Part shown: positions 41,814 to 50,985 of the stretch, piece after piece
How the letters are laid out: each line of letters starts with the position of its first letter
Numbering within the stretch: the stretch's first letter is position 1
Source of the DNA: HXMU1420-13 sp963691715
GTDB taxonomy: Bacteria > Bacteroidota > Rhodothermia > Balneolales > Balneolaceae
Length of the DNA stretch: 64,000 bases
Assembly (NCBI GenBank): GCA_963691715.1
Contig: OY829281.1
Coordinates: 744,001 to 808,000 of the forward strand
Reading direction: 5' to 3'
The notes under the pieces: generated by a model
Databases searched by the model: none
Told to the model about the DNA's origin: nothing
What the model saw: only the letters and a program-made list of their open reading frames with translations
Program-made: the position numbers and the translations under genes

Positions 41814-43298
41814 ATGACTGGTAAAACAACAGAAACATTTTCTACTAAATTAGGACTTATCGTTAGTGTTTTAGGTATCGCTATAGGTACTGGAAATATT
41901 TGGAGATTTCCTAGAATAGCAGCTCAGAATGGAGGGGAGACCGGTGCAGGTGCATTTCTTGTAGCCTGGTTGTGCTTTTTATTCCTATGGTCGATACCCC
42001 TAATTATAGCGGAATATGGTATAGGAAGAAATGGGCGAAAAGGAATTATAGGTTCTTTTAGTGATCTAATTGGTAAAAGGAAAGGATGGATGGGGGGATT
42101 CATTGGCTTTGTCGCAACTGCCATTATGTTTTATTATAGCGTTGTAGCGGGCTGGTGTTTGTATTATTTATTCCAATCATTAACAAGTTCATTACCTAGC
42201 ACTTATGAAGCGTCTTTACAGCTTTGGGATAATTATCATACTGCTGGATTACCAGTGATTACTCATGCGATAATTATGGTGTTTGGCGGTTTGGTGGTTA
42301 TGAAAGGAATTTCATCAATTGAACGCATAAATAAAATCTTAATCCCATCTTTACTAGTAGTATTATTTATATCACTAATAAGGGCATTAACATTGGAAGG
42401 TAGTATGGATGGCATTAGATACCTTTTTACCCCTGATTGGTCTACCTTAAGTAGTCCAAAAATTTGGTTAGAGGCTTTAACACAAAATGCATGGGATACT
42501 GGAGCAGCATGGGGTTTAATCTTAACCTATGGCGCTTATATGCGAAAGCAAGATGATATTACTATAAGTGCTTTTCAAACTGGAATAGGGAATAATACTA
42601 TTTCATTATTAGCTGCCATTATTATCTTTAGTACAGTATTTGGTACTTTAGGTTCTACCATGAGTGATTCTGAAATTCTTGATGTAATGAAAACCTCTGG
42701 ACCAGCCAGTACAGGATTAACCTTTATTTGGATGCCTCAATTATTTGCTAGTATGGAAGGTGGAGGTATTTTTTCAATATTGTTCTTTCTAGGGCTCACT
42801 TTTGCCGCTTTTAGTTCGCTAATTTCCATGATAGAACTTGCCGTTAAAGTATTTGTTGATACCGGAATATCTCGTAAACAAGCTACTTTATGGATTTCTG
42901 GAATAGGATTTTTATTTGGAATTCCTTCTGCTTTAAACCTTACGTTTTTTGCAAATCAAGATTTTGTATGGGGGGTTGGATTGATGGTGTCCGGTGCTTT
43001 TATATCCTACGCGGTTATCAGTTTTGGAGCAAAGGATTTCCGATTAAAGTTGGTGAACTCCTCTGAAAGTAAAACCAAATTAGGGAGCTGGTGGGATATC
43101 ATCGTCAAATATTTGATTCCAGTACAGGTAATTACATTACTTAGCTGGTGGCTCTATCTGTCTGCTACAGAGTACGCTCCCGATACTTGGTATAATCCAT
43201 TAAGTCCATTTTCTGTAAGCACAGTAATACTTCAATGGATACTTGCATTAAGTATTGTTTGGTTCTTTAATAAAAGAATGCAACCTAAAAATAATTAG
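41814..43298 (+). CDS. Sodium-dependent transporter, NSS family (copy 1)
   Basis: The 494-residue protein has 12 membrane helices and the NSS/LeuT fold. TM1 shows IGTGNIWRFPRIAAQNGG with the unwound sodium site, and TM6 to TM8 carry GAAWGLILTYGAYM and AAFSSLISMIE. NSS proteins import amino acids or osmolytes with Na+. It is only distantly related to the other NSS gene at 59117-60463 (WGFP instead of WRFP), so the substrates probably differ. Confidence 0.93.
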   Translation: MTGKTTETFSTKLGLIVSVLGIAIGTGNIWRFPRIAAQNGGETGAGAFLVAWLCFLFLWSIPLIIAEYGIGRNGRKGIIGSFSDLIGKRKGWMGGFIGFVATAIMFYYSVVAGWCLYYLFQSLTSSLPSTYEASLQLWDNYHTAGLPVITHAIIMVFGGLVVMKGISSIERINKILIPSLLVVLFISLIRALTLEGSMDGIRYLFTPDWSTLSSPKIWLEALTQNAWDTGAAWGLILTYGAYMRKQDDITISAFQTGIGNNTISLLAAIIIFSTVFGTLGSTMSDSEILDVMKTSGPASTGLTFIWMPQLFASMEGGGIFSILFFLGLTFAAFSSLISMIELAVKVFVDTGISRKQATLWISGIGFLFGIPSALNLTFFANQDFVWGVGLMVSGAFISYAVISFGAKDFRLKLVNSSESKTKLGSWWDIIVKYLIPVQVITLLSWWLYLSATEYAPDTWYNPLSPFSVSTVILQWILALSIVWFFNKRMQPKNN

Positions 43299-43301
43299 AT
43301 T

Positions 43302-43829
43302 TTATTCTTTTAAGATTTTTTGTTCAATATTCTTAATTGATGTTCGAATCTCGTTCAGAATATCAATAACAGAATCAGAATTTAATAAAGAATTGGAGGT
43401 GTTCGAAGTAACGTTATCTCGTTGATCAAATATCATTTTTCGAAAATCATAGGCATCAATAATTCCTATTAAATTTAAGTCAGCAGCTGTTGTTCCTGAA
43501 TTCCCAGCAGTTTCAATTTTTAGGATACTTAACCCAAAAAATCGAAGAAATGGACCTTCTTTGAAAGTTACATCTTGAATTTTGTCTAATGGAATTGTTT
43601 TCTCAACTTCAATAAGAAAACCCTTTTTAAACCGTAACGACCGTGTAGTCAAATCACACTCTAATCTTTTAAAATATTTATTGATCAGTATAGGACCAAA
43701 AATAAGCCATAATGGAATCAGTGGGATGGTTAGGATTGCAAAAAACAACGAAAAGGTACCAAGAATATAGTGGTAGGTTTTTAATTTTGGGTTGAATTCT
43801 GCCTTCCTTAGTAATTTATATTTTGACAT
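43302..43829 (-). CDS. PH-domain (YdbS-like) membrane protein
   Basis: The 175-residue protein has a membrane hairpin at about 25-50 (YILGTFSLFFAILTIPLIPLWLIFGPIL) followed by a bacterial PH domain (LECDLTTRSLRFKKGFLIEVEKTIPLDKIQDVTF, about 52-130) and a helical C-terminal tail. Such YdbS/YdbT-like proteins act in the envelope with unknown function. It converges with the NSS transporter gene with only 3 bp between stop codons. Confidence 0.82.
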   Translation of the reverse strand: MSKYKLLRKAEFNPKLKTYHYILGTFSLFFAILTIPLIPLWLIFGPILINKYFKRLECDLTTRSLRFKKGFLIEVEKTIPLDKIQDVTFKEGPFLRFFGLSILKIETAGNSGTTAADLNLIGIIDAYDFRKMIFDQRDNVTSNTSNSLLNSDSVIDILNEIRTSIKNIEQKILKE

Positions 43830-43908
43830 GATTTAGGATTGTAGGTGAGTGATACAAACTAAGTTAATCTTTTTTCTATTACATCAAAAATGACTACTAG
43901 CGCTATAA

Positions 43909-44457
43909 CTAATCACTCTGAGTGGATGTTCGTGGTAAGAATTTCATTGCTGCAGAATTCATACAATATCTTAATCCAGTAGGTTGTGGACCATCATCAA
44001 ATACATGCCCTAGGTGCCCTCCACAGTTAGAGCAGACGATTTCTGTTCTAACCATGAAAAAACTTCTATCCTCTAATTCAACTACTAAACTATCAGAAAT
44101 GGGTTTCCAAAAGCTTGGCCAGCCAGTACCACTTTTGTATTTATGCTCAGAATCATAAAGATGTTGCCCACATCCGCCACAGACATAAATTCCATCATCT
44201 TTTAAGTCAAAATATTCGTTAACATATGGTATTTCTGTGCCTTTTTTTCTTAATATCCGATACTGAGAAGGGGTTAATATTTCTTTCCATTCGGCTTCTG
44301 TTTTTTTAAATGGAAATGAAGGTATTGTATCAATGAGCATAGGAGTTAATGGTCCATTAACATTTGATGAAGCTAAATATCTGTTTGATTCCACATTATC
44401 TATTGAAGTGATTCCGAAACTAATTAAAAGAAAGGTAATTGCGAGCAGTAATTTCAT
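43909..44457 (-). CDS. msrB: Peptide methionine (R)-S-oxide reductase, exported
   Basis: The 182-residue protein has an N-terminal signal (KLLLAITFLLISFGITS), suggesting a periplasmic repair role, then the MsrB domain with the zinc CxxC pairs (VCGGCG, VCSNCGGH), KSGTGWPSFW and the catalytic cysteine in GLRYCMNSAA. It reduces methionine-R-sulfoxide in damaged envelope proteins. Confidence 0.95.
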   Translation of the reverse strand: MKLLLAITFLLISFGITSIDNVESNRYLASSNVNGPLTPMLIDTIPSFPFKKTEAEWKEILTPSQYRILRKKGTEIPYVNEYFDLKDDGIYVCGGCGQHLYDSEHKYKSGTGWPSFWKPISDSLVVELEDRSFFMVRTEIVCSNCGGHLGHVFDDGPQPTGLRYCMNSAAMKFLPRTSTQSD

Positions 44458-44537
44458 CGAATTTTTTTTAATGGTAACGAACCTATATTAAATTTCAATC
44501 CAATTTAAATGAACAAAAGTATATTAAAGAAAACTCT

Positions 44538-46382
44538 TTAATTATTTCGTGTACTTTTGATGCTATATTCCAACAGAGGTAGGTTCTTTTGTTTAAATAT
44601 TCTTAGACCTGCTGTGAAGCCCACCCAAAATTGATAATTTCTACCTTTTCTACTTGGCGACCATAAACTATATAAGCTGTAATCTTCTGCATTTTCTACC
44701 CGGGTTACTTGCATATTAAAGCTAGGCCCTGCATATACAGATATACCATTACCAAATCTATTACCAATCAAATATTTATAAGAAAAGATATAGTTTAAAG
44801 TACGATCCCATTCATCCTCGAACATATGATATACACTGAATTCCTGATTTACAAAAATGGTATTACTTCTCAAGTTTTCGAACGAATCTTGAATATTTTT
44901 TTCTAACCCAACTCCTAATCCTATTCGAAAAACATCTCGGTCTAAGGATTTGTTATAACCAAGTATTGCCATGTTATATACTCTATGCGTGCCAGTTGTA
45001 AATGCATAATCAACAAAACCTGCATCAGAATAACGAGCATCAATATTGTACCTACCGTTACCATAAAGGCTCAACACACCTATAGAAGCCCCATCAAATT
45101 CTTTGGCAATATTTAGAATACCAATTTGAAGTCCTGATGCTGAATTTGATACATTTATAGATGCAATTTGTAGTCCAGACGATTCAACCGATAGGTTTCC
45201 TATCCCTGCAAAAGTAAATCCTTCAATTTGTTTTGATGCATTAACTACACCTGATACGATGAGTCCATCCATAGATTGAAGAGATACATTTGCAATCCCA
45301 GCAACCTGCACTCCATCCATATCAGCAAAAGAAGCGTTGGTAATACCTGCAACTGTTAACCCTGATAGGTTTCGTTTTGCTACATTAGTGATTCCTGCAA
45401 AAATAAAACCTTCTACTTGTTTAGATGCATTAACTATACCTGATACGATGAGTCCATCCATAGATTGAAGAGATATATTTGCAATTCCTGCAACTTGCAC
45501 TCCATCCATATCAGCAATAGAAGCATTAGTAATACCTGCTACTGATAACCCAGATAGGTTTCGTTTCGCTACATTAGTGATTCCTGCAAAAGTAAATCCT
45601 TTTATTTCATTGGATGCATTGGCACCACCAGATATAAAAAGGCCAGACATATTTGTACGTGAAAGATTAAATAGCCCAGACAGAAATAATCCGTCCATTT
45701 TTTCAAGTGCTATATTTGCTCCAAAAGTTGCTTGAATACCAGATATATTTTCTCCCGCTAAATTAAAAAAGCTTGCTGCTTGTATTCCTTCGACATCTTT
45801 TCTGGCCAAATTAAAAATACCAGCTACTTGAATTCCACTTATTTCTTCTCCTGCTGCATTAAATATTCCCGCAGCATGTATTCCTTCGATAGTTTGTTTA
45901 CTTAAATTTCCTACTCCAGCAAATTGCATCCCAGAACTCGAATTTCCTGAATAATTAATGCCAAGTGTTCCCTGTATACCTTTCATTGAATGTTTACTAT
46001 AATTACTTATACCAGAAAATTGTACCCCCGAGATCGATCCTTTTGATCCATTCATTAAACCTGCAAAATTAAGCCCTATTATATCACCAGATGAATAGTT
46101 TACACCACCAGCAATCTGTAATCCTCTTGTATATTTTCTCGTGGCATTAAATAATAAACCAATTTCCCATCCATCTAATCCCCCATGATACCCACCCATT
46201 ATATTTATTGATCTTCTGGAACTATAATTAATTGCATCAACTCCGTGTGTTGATAGTGGGGGAATCAAAGTAATGCGCCACTTACGAAATTCTAAATCAT
46301 CTTTATATCCTTCTTGTGCATATACATCTACATTTAAAAGTACTGATATAAAAAACAGTAAAAGGCTATAAAATTTTTTCAT
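44538..46382 (-). CDS. Surface protein with about 23 tandem 16-residue repeats (LA_2272-like)
   Basis: After a signal peptide (LLLFFISVLLNVDVYAQ) the 614-residue protein contains roughly 23 units of 16 residues on the pattern AGIxNxSxxxxxGLxV, for example AGITNASIADMDGVQV. This is typical of a right-handed beta-solenoid. The last 180 residues look like a beta-rich outer-membrane domain with many aromatics. It resembles the LA_2272 surface-repeat family. Two 189-bp DNA repeats (45205-45393 and 45394-45582) are nearly identical. Probably exposed on the cell surface; function unknown. Confidence 0.75.
   Translation of the reverse strand: MKKFYSLLLFFISVLLNVDVYAQEGYKDDLEFRKWRITLIPPLSTHGVDAINYSSRRSINIMGGYHGGLDGWEIGLLFNATRKYTRGLQIAGGVNYSSGDIIGLNFAGLMNGSKGSISGVQFSGISNYSKHSMKGIQGTLGINYSGNSSSGMQFAGVGNLSKQTIEGIHAAGIFNAAGEEISGIQVAGIFNLARKDVEGIQAASFFNLAGENISGIQATFGANIALEKMDGLFLSGLFNLSRTNMSGLFISGGANASNEIKGFTFAGITNVAKRNLSGLSVAGITNASIADMDGVQVAGIANISLQSMDGLIVSGIVNASKQVEGFIFAGITNVAKRNLSGLTVAGITNASFADMDGVQVAGIANVSLQSMDGLIVSGVVNASKQIEGFTFAGIGNLSVESSGLQIASINVSNSASGLQIGILNIAKEFDGASIGVLSLYGNGRYNIDARYSDAGFVDYAFTTGTHRVYNMAILGYNKSLDRDVFRIGLGVGLEKNIQDSFENLRSNTIFVNQEFSVYHMFEDEWDRTLNYIFSYKYLIGNRFGNGISVYAGPSFNMQVTRVENAEDYSLYSLWSPSRKGRNYQFWVGFTAGLRIFKQKNLPLLEYSIKSTRNN
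45205..45582. repeat. 189-bp tandem duplication inside the repeat protein
   Basis: Two consecutive 189-bp units (63 codons, four 16-residue repeats with one unit a residue short) are nearly identical at the DNA level, while the other repeats of the same gene have diverged strongly. A third partial copy starts at 45583. It points to a recent expansion by slippage or unequal recombination. Confidence 0.9.
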
Positions 46383-46463
46383 TTTTATTCGGTATTAATT
46401 AATAAACATGAGCTTAGACCGTAAAATGAAAAAAATTTTTCAATCTTTAAATTTAGCTATGTG

Positions 46464-46988
46464 TTATGATGGTTTCAGTCCATCGAAAGTATCATCCAGT
46501 GTTTGGTTCCACATTAATAATTCAGGTACAGCTTTATATAATTCAGAGACATCACCGTCAATAGTGATATTTTCAATTTTATCGCCCTGAACGATTGAAT
46601 TAACAACGGTTTGATCATCTTCAGAGATCACTTTCCCAAAAACTGTATGACGACCATCCAACCAAGGTGTTTCTATATGAGTGATAAAAAATTGGCTTCC
46701 ATTTGTTCCTGGTCCTGCATTAGCCATGGATAGAATACCAGGAGTGTCATGTTTAAGTTCTGGTACAAATTCGTCTTCAAAAGAATATCCAGGTCCACCA
46801 TTACCAATACCGTTCGGGCAGCCACCTTGAATCATAAAATCGTTGATTACTCTATGAAAATTCAATCCATCATAATATCCACGAGTTGCAAGATTTACAA
46901 AATTTGCTACCGTTTTTGGTGTTTCAGAATCATAAAGGTTAAGATGTATAGATCCTTTTGATGTATTAATTATTGCTTTAATCGACAT
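46464..46988 (-). CDS. Cyclophilin-type peptidyl-prolyl isomerase
   Basis: The 174-residue protein has the cyclophilin core FHRVINDFMIQGGCPNGIGNGGPGY, ANAGPGTNGSQFFITH and LDGRHTVFGKVI, so all catalytic positions (Arg, Phe, Met, Gln, His) are present. There is no signal peptide, so it works in the cytoplasm. Its start overlaps the end of the PagL-like gene by 11 bp. Confidence 0.95.
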   Translation of the reverse strand: MSIKAIINTSKGSIHLNLYDSETPKTVANFVNLATRGYYDGLNFHRVINDFMIQGGCPNGIGNGGPGYSFEDEFVPELKHDTPGILSMANAGPGTNGSQFFITHIETPWLDGRHTVFGKVISEDDQTVVNSIVQGDKIENITIDGDVSELYKAVPELLMWNQTLDDTFDGLKPS

Positions 46989-47592
46989 TGATAAATTGTT
47001 TAATGCTTATAAAAATAAAGTTAGAATCAATTCCAGGATTTTGAGTGCCTGTTTGCGCATTCGAAATATGATGAAATCGATATCCTAAAGATAAGGAACT
47101 ATTATTATGAATTGCTTTATTAATGCCAAATGAAACATGAAAGCTATAATTTAATCTCGTTCCCTGATCCGTAGGAAAGGTCTTATTCATATATATAATT
47201 CCTGATTTTATACCTAAAAGAAACATCCATCTATTGTACGGTATAAAAAATTTGTAGCCTAAAGGTGAAATTCCAAAACCATTAACAAGATCTTTTTTAT
47301 TCCCATTATCTCTTTTTGGATAATTATATTCTATAAAGGGAATTACCCCTCGTGTAACATATACCTGAATATCACTATTAAGTGTGTTAATTTTTTTACC
47401 GTATCCTAAATAGGAGTACAATGACCGGGTATCGGGAGTTTTACCTAGTAATTTTACCGAATTTTGTGAATTAGCAATATCTGTAACAAAATAAAATTTT
47501 TCTTCTGATTTAGATTGTTGAGCAAAGATACTGACTGATCCTACGAGTAAGATAATGAATGAATACCTTACAATAAATCGATACTTCTTCAA
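46978..47592 (-). CDS. PagL-like acyloxyacyl hydrolase / lipid A deacylase
   Basis: The 204-residue protein has a signal peptide (RYSFIILLVGSVSIFAQQ) and a beta-barrel domain ending with YRFHHISNAQTGTQNPGIDSNFIFISI, which holds the His and Ser catalytic positions of the PagL family. Members remove fatty acids from lipid A in the outer membrane. The start is a TTG at 47592, 3 bp after the stop of the preceding gene, so translation may be coupled. Confidence 0.75.
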   Translation of the reverse strand: MKKYRFIVRYSFIILLVGSVSIFAQQSKSEEKFYFVTDIANSQNSVKLLGKTPDTRSLYSYLGYGKKINTLNSDIQVYVTRGVIPFIEYNYPKRDNGNKKDLVNGFGISPLGYKFFIPYNRWMFLLGIKSGIIYMNKTFPTDQGTRLNYSFHVSFGINKAIHNNSSLSLGYRFHHISNAQTGTQNPGIDSNFIFISIKQFINVD

Positions 47593-47595
47593 AGG

Positions 47596-47931
47596 TTAAC
47601 TTGTTTTTTTTGCAACGTGAGACTTAAGCATAGGATAGGAAGATAAAACCCAAATCATAAACCAGGTTGAAACTAAACTATAATTTTTAGCATAAATTAA
47701 ACAAGATATACTTAAAGCATAAATTATTTGATAGAAATATACAGGAGCAGAAGTTTTTGAAGTTTTCGTTTTTAAATATTTGCTAAATAATAAAGAAAGT
47801 CTACCGGTCAAAAGTAGTAGACTGTATATCCACAAAATAATTTCTAAAGTTCGATTTTGATTAAAAGCGAATACAAATAGTACAATAAGAACTATTAAGT
47901 CAACTAGAGAATCTCTAATCCAACGATTCAT
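47596..47931 (-). CDS. Small multi-pass membrane protein
   Basis: This 111-residue protein has three or four hydrophobic helices (LVDLIVLIVLFVFAFN, ILWIYSLLLLTGRLSLLF, YQIIYALSISCLIYA, YSLVSTWFMIWVLS). No family is recognised. It sits between the cold-shock gene (3 bp away) and the PagL-like gene (3 bp away), which indicates one operon. Confidence 0.65.
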   Translation of the reverse strand: MNRWIRDSLVDLIVLIVLFVFAFNQNRTLEIILWIYSLLLLTGRLSLLFSKYLKTKTSKTSAPVYFYQIIYALSISCLIYAKNYSLVSTWFMIWVLSSYPMLKSHVAKKTS

Positions 47932-47934
47932 AGG

Positions 47935-48174
47935 TTAAGTTGGATCGACATCACTTTCGAAATTATTAGTCAATGTAACGTCTTTGGCTAATAAGCCCTT
48001 ATCACCATTGTGTAATATGAATTCAACTTTCTCTCCACGTTTTAATTTTTTGAACCCGTCACTTTTGATTTCACTATAATGAACAAAAATTTCATCATCA
48101 GAATCAGAATTAATGAATCCATATCCCTTGATATTATGAAACCATTTAACGGTGCCTATTTTTCTTGATGACAT
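47935..48174 (-). CDS. Cold-shock domain protein
   Basis: The 79-residue protein is a CspA-type nucleic-acid chaperone. RNP1 is present as KGYGFIN and RNP2 as IFVHYSEI, preceded by GTVKWFH. It binds single-stranded RNA/DNA in the cytoplasm. It leads a compact group with a small membrane protein, a PagL-like deacylase and a cyclophilin, a mixture that may be linked by low-temperature response, though that is inference. Confidence 0.93.
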   Translation of the reverse strand: MSSRKIGTVKWFHNIKGYGFINSDSDDEIFVHYSEIKSDGFKKLKRGEKVEFILHNGDKGLLAKDVTLTNNFESDVDPT

Positions 48175-48627
48175 ACTTACTTATATAACTTTAGTTAAAC
48201 AACAAAATAATAGCTTATTAAAATTCATTTCAAGTAAATTATAGAAATTACTAATTATTTAAATAATTCTAATAAATCTAGTGTTTTAAATGAAAAAAAT
48301 ATTTCACAACTATCTAATGAAATAACGAATTTATTCAAAAAATTTTCTAATAACTTGATAGATAATTACGAGGGTAAAAGTTTTTTAACCTTCTGTATAA
48401 AAATGATAGCTTTTAAAATTTATCATAATGATTATACACTTATATGGTATAAAGAGATGTTATATTAATGCCTATCAACCCCGCGTTTAACCTGCCTGCC
48501 GGCAGGCAGGGCGGCGCAGGGGTTGGTTTTTAGTTTAAGTAACGATTTTATTTTCAACAACACAATACAAAAGTGCGGCACCGTCTGCGTCCGACTTGTC
48601 CAAGGGACTCCCACGGAGAAAAGCTTG
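48175..48627. other. Intergenic region with GC-rich palindrome
   Basis: About 450 bp without a credible gene. The left 280 bp are very AT-rich and should hold the promoter of the cold-shock gene. The right part contains the palindrome at 48476-48525 and sequence downstream of the CPCC gene. Confidence 0.5.
48476..48525. repeat. GC-rich nested palindrome
   Basis: The inner part CCTGCCTGCCGGCAGGCAGG (48491-48510) is a perfect 20-bp palindrome. The outer arms CAACCCCGCG (48476-48485) and CGCAGGGGTTG (48515-48525) also pair with one bulge. It is far GC-richer than its surroundings and is followed on the plus strand by T-rich DNA. Palindromes of this type are scattered between genes in many Bacteroidota, so it may be a dispersed repeat. 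Confidence 0.75.
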
Positions 48628-48924
48628 TTATAAGGCATTTTTTGGAGGATTAAATTCAAACTTAGTTCTGTTTTCTTTTGATACTACTTTTCCAATCCAT
48701 TTTTGATCACGAGCACCAAATTCAATAAAGTTTTTGCGAGCTTCTCGTAAAGTTAATCCATGATTTGCTACAGATTCTAAATCAATTTCTGAGTCCCATT
48801 TTATTCCTTCATCTTCCCAATAACAAACCGGACAAATGTCATAAATATCCCGCTCTGCGATTACCTCATAGTAACAGCATGGACAAGTTACATTTAATGA
48901 GGGTTTGGAAATTGTATTAGACAT
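48628..48924 (-). CDS. CPCC-motif cysteine-rich protein
   Basis: The 98-residue protein starts with VTCPCCYYEVI and DICPVCYWEDEGIKWD, the two CPxC knuckles of the small cysteine-rich CPCC family, which probably bind zinc. Members are common in gene cassettes and accessory regions. The stop codon lies inside TTATAAC (48633-48627 on the minus strand), a sequence resembling the first core of an integron attC site; no convincing second core or upstream boundary is visible, so cassette status is only possible. Confidence 0.8.
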   Translation of the reverse strand: MSNTISKPSLNVTCPCCYYEVIAERDIYDICPVCYWEDEGIKWDSEIDLESVANHGLTLREARKNFIEFGARDQKWIGKVVSKENRTKFEFNPPKNAL

Positions 48925-48972
48925 TGTGTTTGCCTGATATCAATCTATTATACCAATATCAAAGAAGGCTAT

Positions 48973-49833
48973 CTAAAATCCAAAAATTCGATTTACATTA
49001 AATCCGAGTCGAAAATCGCTCTTAAAAAAATCAGTGGTTGTTCTAGTAATTAAATGTTGTTCGGTAAACCATTTACCAGACATAAAAAACATTTGAAAAA
49101 CATGACCACCAGTTTCAATCTCATATCCTAAGGCAAAATGGTTTTTTGTATCCTGTATTTTTTCACTTATGACGGGTATAAATTCAAAAGTAAGAGACTT
49201 TCTTTCGCTAAGTTTAAGTCTGCCACCTATGCCTAATGCGAAATGAGTATTAATTGGTTTTACATTTTGAGTTTCGATAACTACCGTATTGAAATGAGAA
49301 AGCATAGGTGCAATTTGTAGAGTAATCTTCTTATTAAATTTCCTAGCAACCATAATAGAACCAAAATAATTAAGCCGTTCTTGAAATAAAAAGTCATCAA
49401 ATCGGGTATTTTTTTGTGTATTAATACCTAAATCACCTTTAACCGCAATTTCTACTGGAATTTTGTCTGAAGTTAATTGTCGAAGAATAGTATACTTAAA
49501 CCTTACATCCACATTGTCCTCAATACTAGTTCTTCCAATTCCAATGGATAATCTATCTGATATCCCAAAATCAACCCCAAGCCTTACTGCTGCACCCTGA
49601 TCTAATCCCCAGAATTCTTCGATACCTGTACTTACTAATCCAAAGTTATGCATTATAACACTATTTAAATCTCCCTTTTTTAAATTTGTTACTGTGCTCA
49701 TTCCTGCAATAGAGCCTGTTAAAAATAATTCGTCAATTGGAGCATCTTTTACAGCTTTTTGTCGCTGCATCTGTGCTTGAGTAAGCGAACTAAAAAATCC
49801 AATAATAATAAAGAGAACAAAGAAATTTTTCAT
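48973..49833 (-). CDS. DUF5777 beta-barrel protein
   Basis: The 286-residue protein has a signal peptide (FFVLFIIIGFFSSLTQAQ) and the DUF5777 pattern ELFLTGSIAGMSTVTNLKKGDLNSVIMHNFG, VRLGVDFGISDRLSIGIGRTS and TLQIAPMLSHFN, with alternating strands to the C-terminal Phe (VNRIFGF). It is probably an outer-membrane barrel. It starts directly after the YceI gene and is the third gene of a cytochrome c-YceI-DUF5777 operon, an arrangement seen in Bacteroidota. Confidence 0.83.
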   Translation of the reverse strand: MKNFFVLFIIIGFFSSLTQAQMQRQKAVKDAPIDELFLTGSIAGMSTVTNLKKGDLNSVIMHNFGLVSTGIEEFWGLDQGAAVRLGVDFGISDRLSIGIGRTSIEDNVDVRFKYTILRQLTSDKIPVEIAVKGDLGINTQKNTRFDDFLFQERLNYFGSIMVARKFNKKITLQIAPMLSHFNTVVIETQNVKPINTHFALGIGGRLKLSERKSLTFEFIPVISEKIQDTKNHFALGYEIETGGHVFQMFFMSGKWFTEQHLITRTTTDFFKSDFRLGFNVNRIFGF

Positions 49834-50379
49834 TTATTCACCTTCATATGGAGTTAATAAGATTTCAATATTAATTTCTTGATTTTCGTCTACTTTTATG
49901 ATCAGGAGTCGAGGAGGTACGATATCATAATCAGTAAGATTGAGTATCCATGAAGCTTTTAGTAATAATCCATCATCTTTCTTCTGGAGTGTACCTTCAA
50001 TTTCTACTTCTTTAAAATTTCCATGAATTTTGAAAATTCCTTTTGCAATAGCTAATTGAGGTTCAAGAATATTTATGTCAAAAGGGGAGGATAACGTGCC
50101 ATAGAATTCAGCGAAAGGATATTCCTCTGTATTAAGAGTAAGTCTCATATCCTTATCTCGTTTTCCGTTACCAGTGTCGAGTGTTTCAAGATCTAAATAG
50201 AAATCAAGAATGCTATCATTAAGGTTAATCAAACCAACGAGATTATTCGAATTACCTTCGAAAGAATGTAACGGTACCTTAGATAAAAATAGGGCTTTAC
50301 CATCATCTGCAAAGTAACTTTGCGCTATACTAAACGGTGAAAGCAAAATTAAAGAAAAAAATATTATAGAATACTTCAT
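49834..50379 (-). CDS. YceI-family periplasmic protein
   Basis: I start it at ATG 50379, which gives an N-terminal signal (YSIIFFSLILLSPFSIAQS). The mature part is the lipocalin-like YceI barrel (HSFEGNSNNLVGLIN, LDLETLDTGNGKRDKDMRLTLNTEEYPFAEF). YceI proteins bind polyisoprenoid or lipid-like molecules. It lies 2 bp after the cytochrome gene and abuts the DUF5777 gene. Confidence 0.88.
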   Translation of the reverse strand: MKYSIIFFSLILLSPFSIAQSYFADDGKALFLSKVPLHSFEGNSNNLVGLINLNDSILDFYLDLETLDTGNGKRDKDMRLTLNTEEYPFAEFYGTLSSPFDINILEPQLAIAKGIFKIHGNFKEVEIEGTLQKKDDGLLLKASWILNLTDYDIVPPRLLIIKVDENQEINIEILLTPYEGE

Positions 50380-50381
50380 AA

Positions 50382-50762
50382 TCAATTATTTAGTGCGCCT
50401 TCATTGATCCATGCGCGTATTGTTTGTATTTCATTGCCACTCAGATAATTACCACTGGTCGGCATTCTTTCAACAAATTTTGGGTTTTCTTCAATTACAT
50501 CCACTAAACCACTAGCATCTGCATCGCCAGCTACGACAATATTTGAACCATAATTATTTCCAACGCTATTTATGATTGAAGTATAACTACTAAAATTTAA
50601 ACTTCCAGATGAATGACATCCAACACAACTTCGATTTAATATTGGCTGTACTTCTGACTTAAAACTAACATCAGATTGTTCAACACCGGAAACATCTTCT
50701 ACATTATTTAAACAACCAAGTGATAATAGGAGTAAAATTACTAAGTATTTAAATCTGGGCAT
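50382..50762 (-). CDS. Mono-heme c-type cytochrome lipoprotein
   Basis: The 126-residue protein has a lipobox (LLLSLGC17) and one heme-binding motif CVGCH (46-50), with candidate axial Met in RMPTSG. It is of the Planctomycete-type cytochrome c seen as a fused or stand-alone domain in Bacteroidota. It is probably an electron carrier anchored in the envelope. It is first in the operon with YceI and DUF5777. Confidence 0.88.
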   Translation of the reverse strand: MPRFKYLVILLLLSLGCLNNVEDVSGVEQSDVSFKSEVQPILNRSCVGCHSSGSLNFSSYTSIINSVGNNYGSNIVVAGDADASGLVDVIEENPKFVERMPTSGNYLSGNEIQTIRAWINEGALNN

Positions 50763-50985
50763 TTCCTTATCGTTTTGGGATGTTTGATTTGGTCTTTCTA
50801 TATACAGAAAAAATTTATAAGGTAGAAATATATTACGATTTGATTTTTACCTTTATCAAATTAGATTGAAGTGTTAGTTCCTATTTGAATGCAAGAATTA
50901 TTGGATAAGAAATTACACCGAAATTACATTACAAATACGATCTGGGGAGCGGTAGGATTAAAAAAACATACAGTCAAATTATTTT

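Noticed and set aside
48465..48659. 64-codon minus-strand open frame
   Set aside because: It crosses the GC-rich palindrome and the end of the CPCC gene and has no recognisable protein features.
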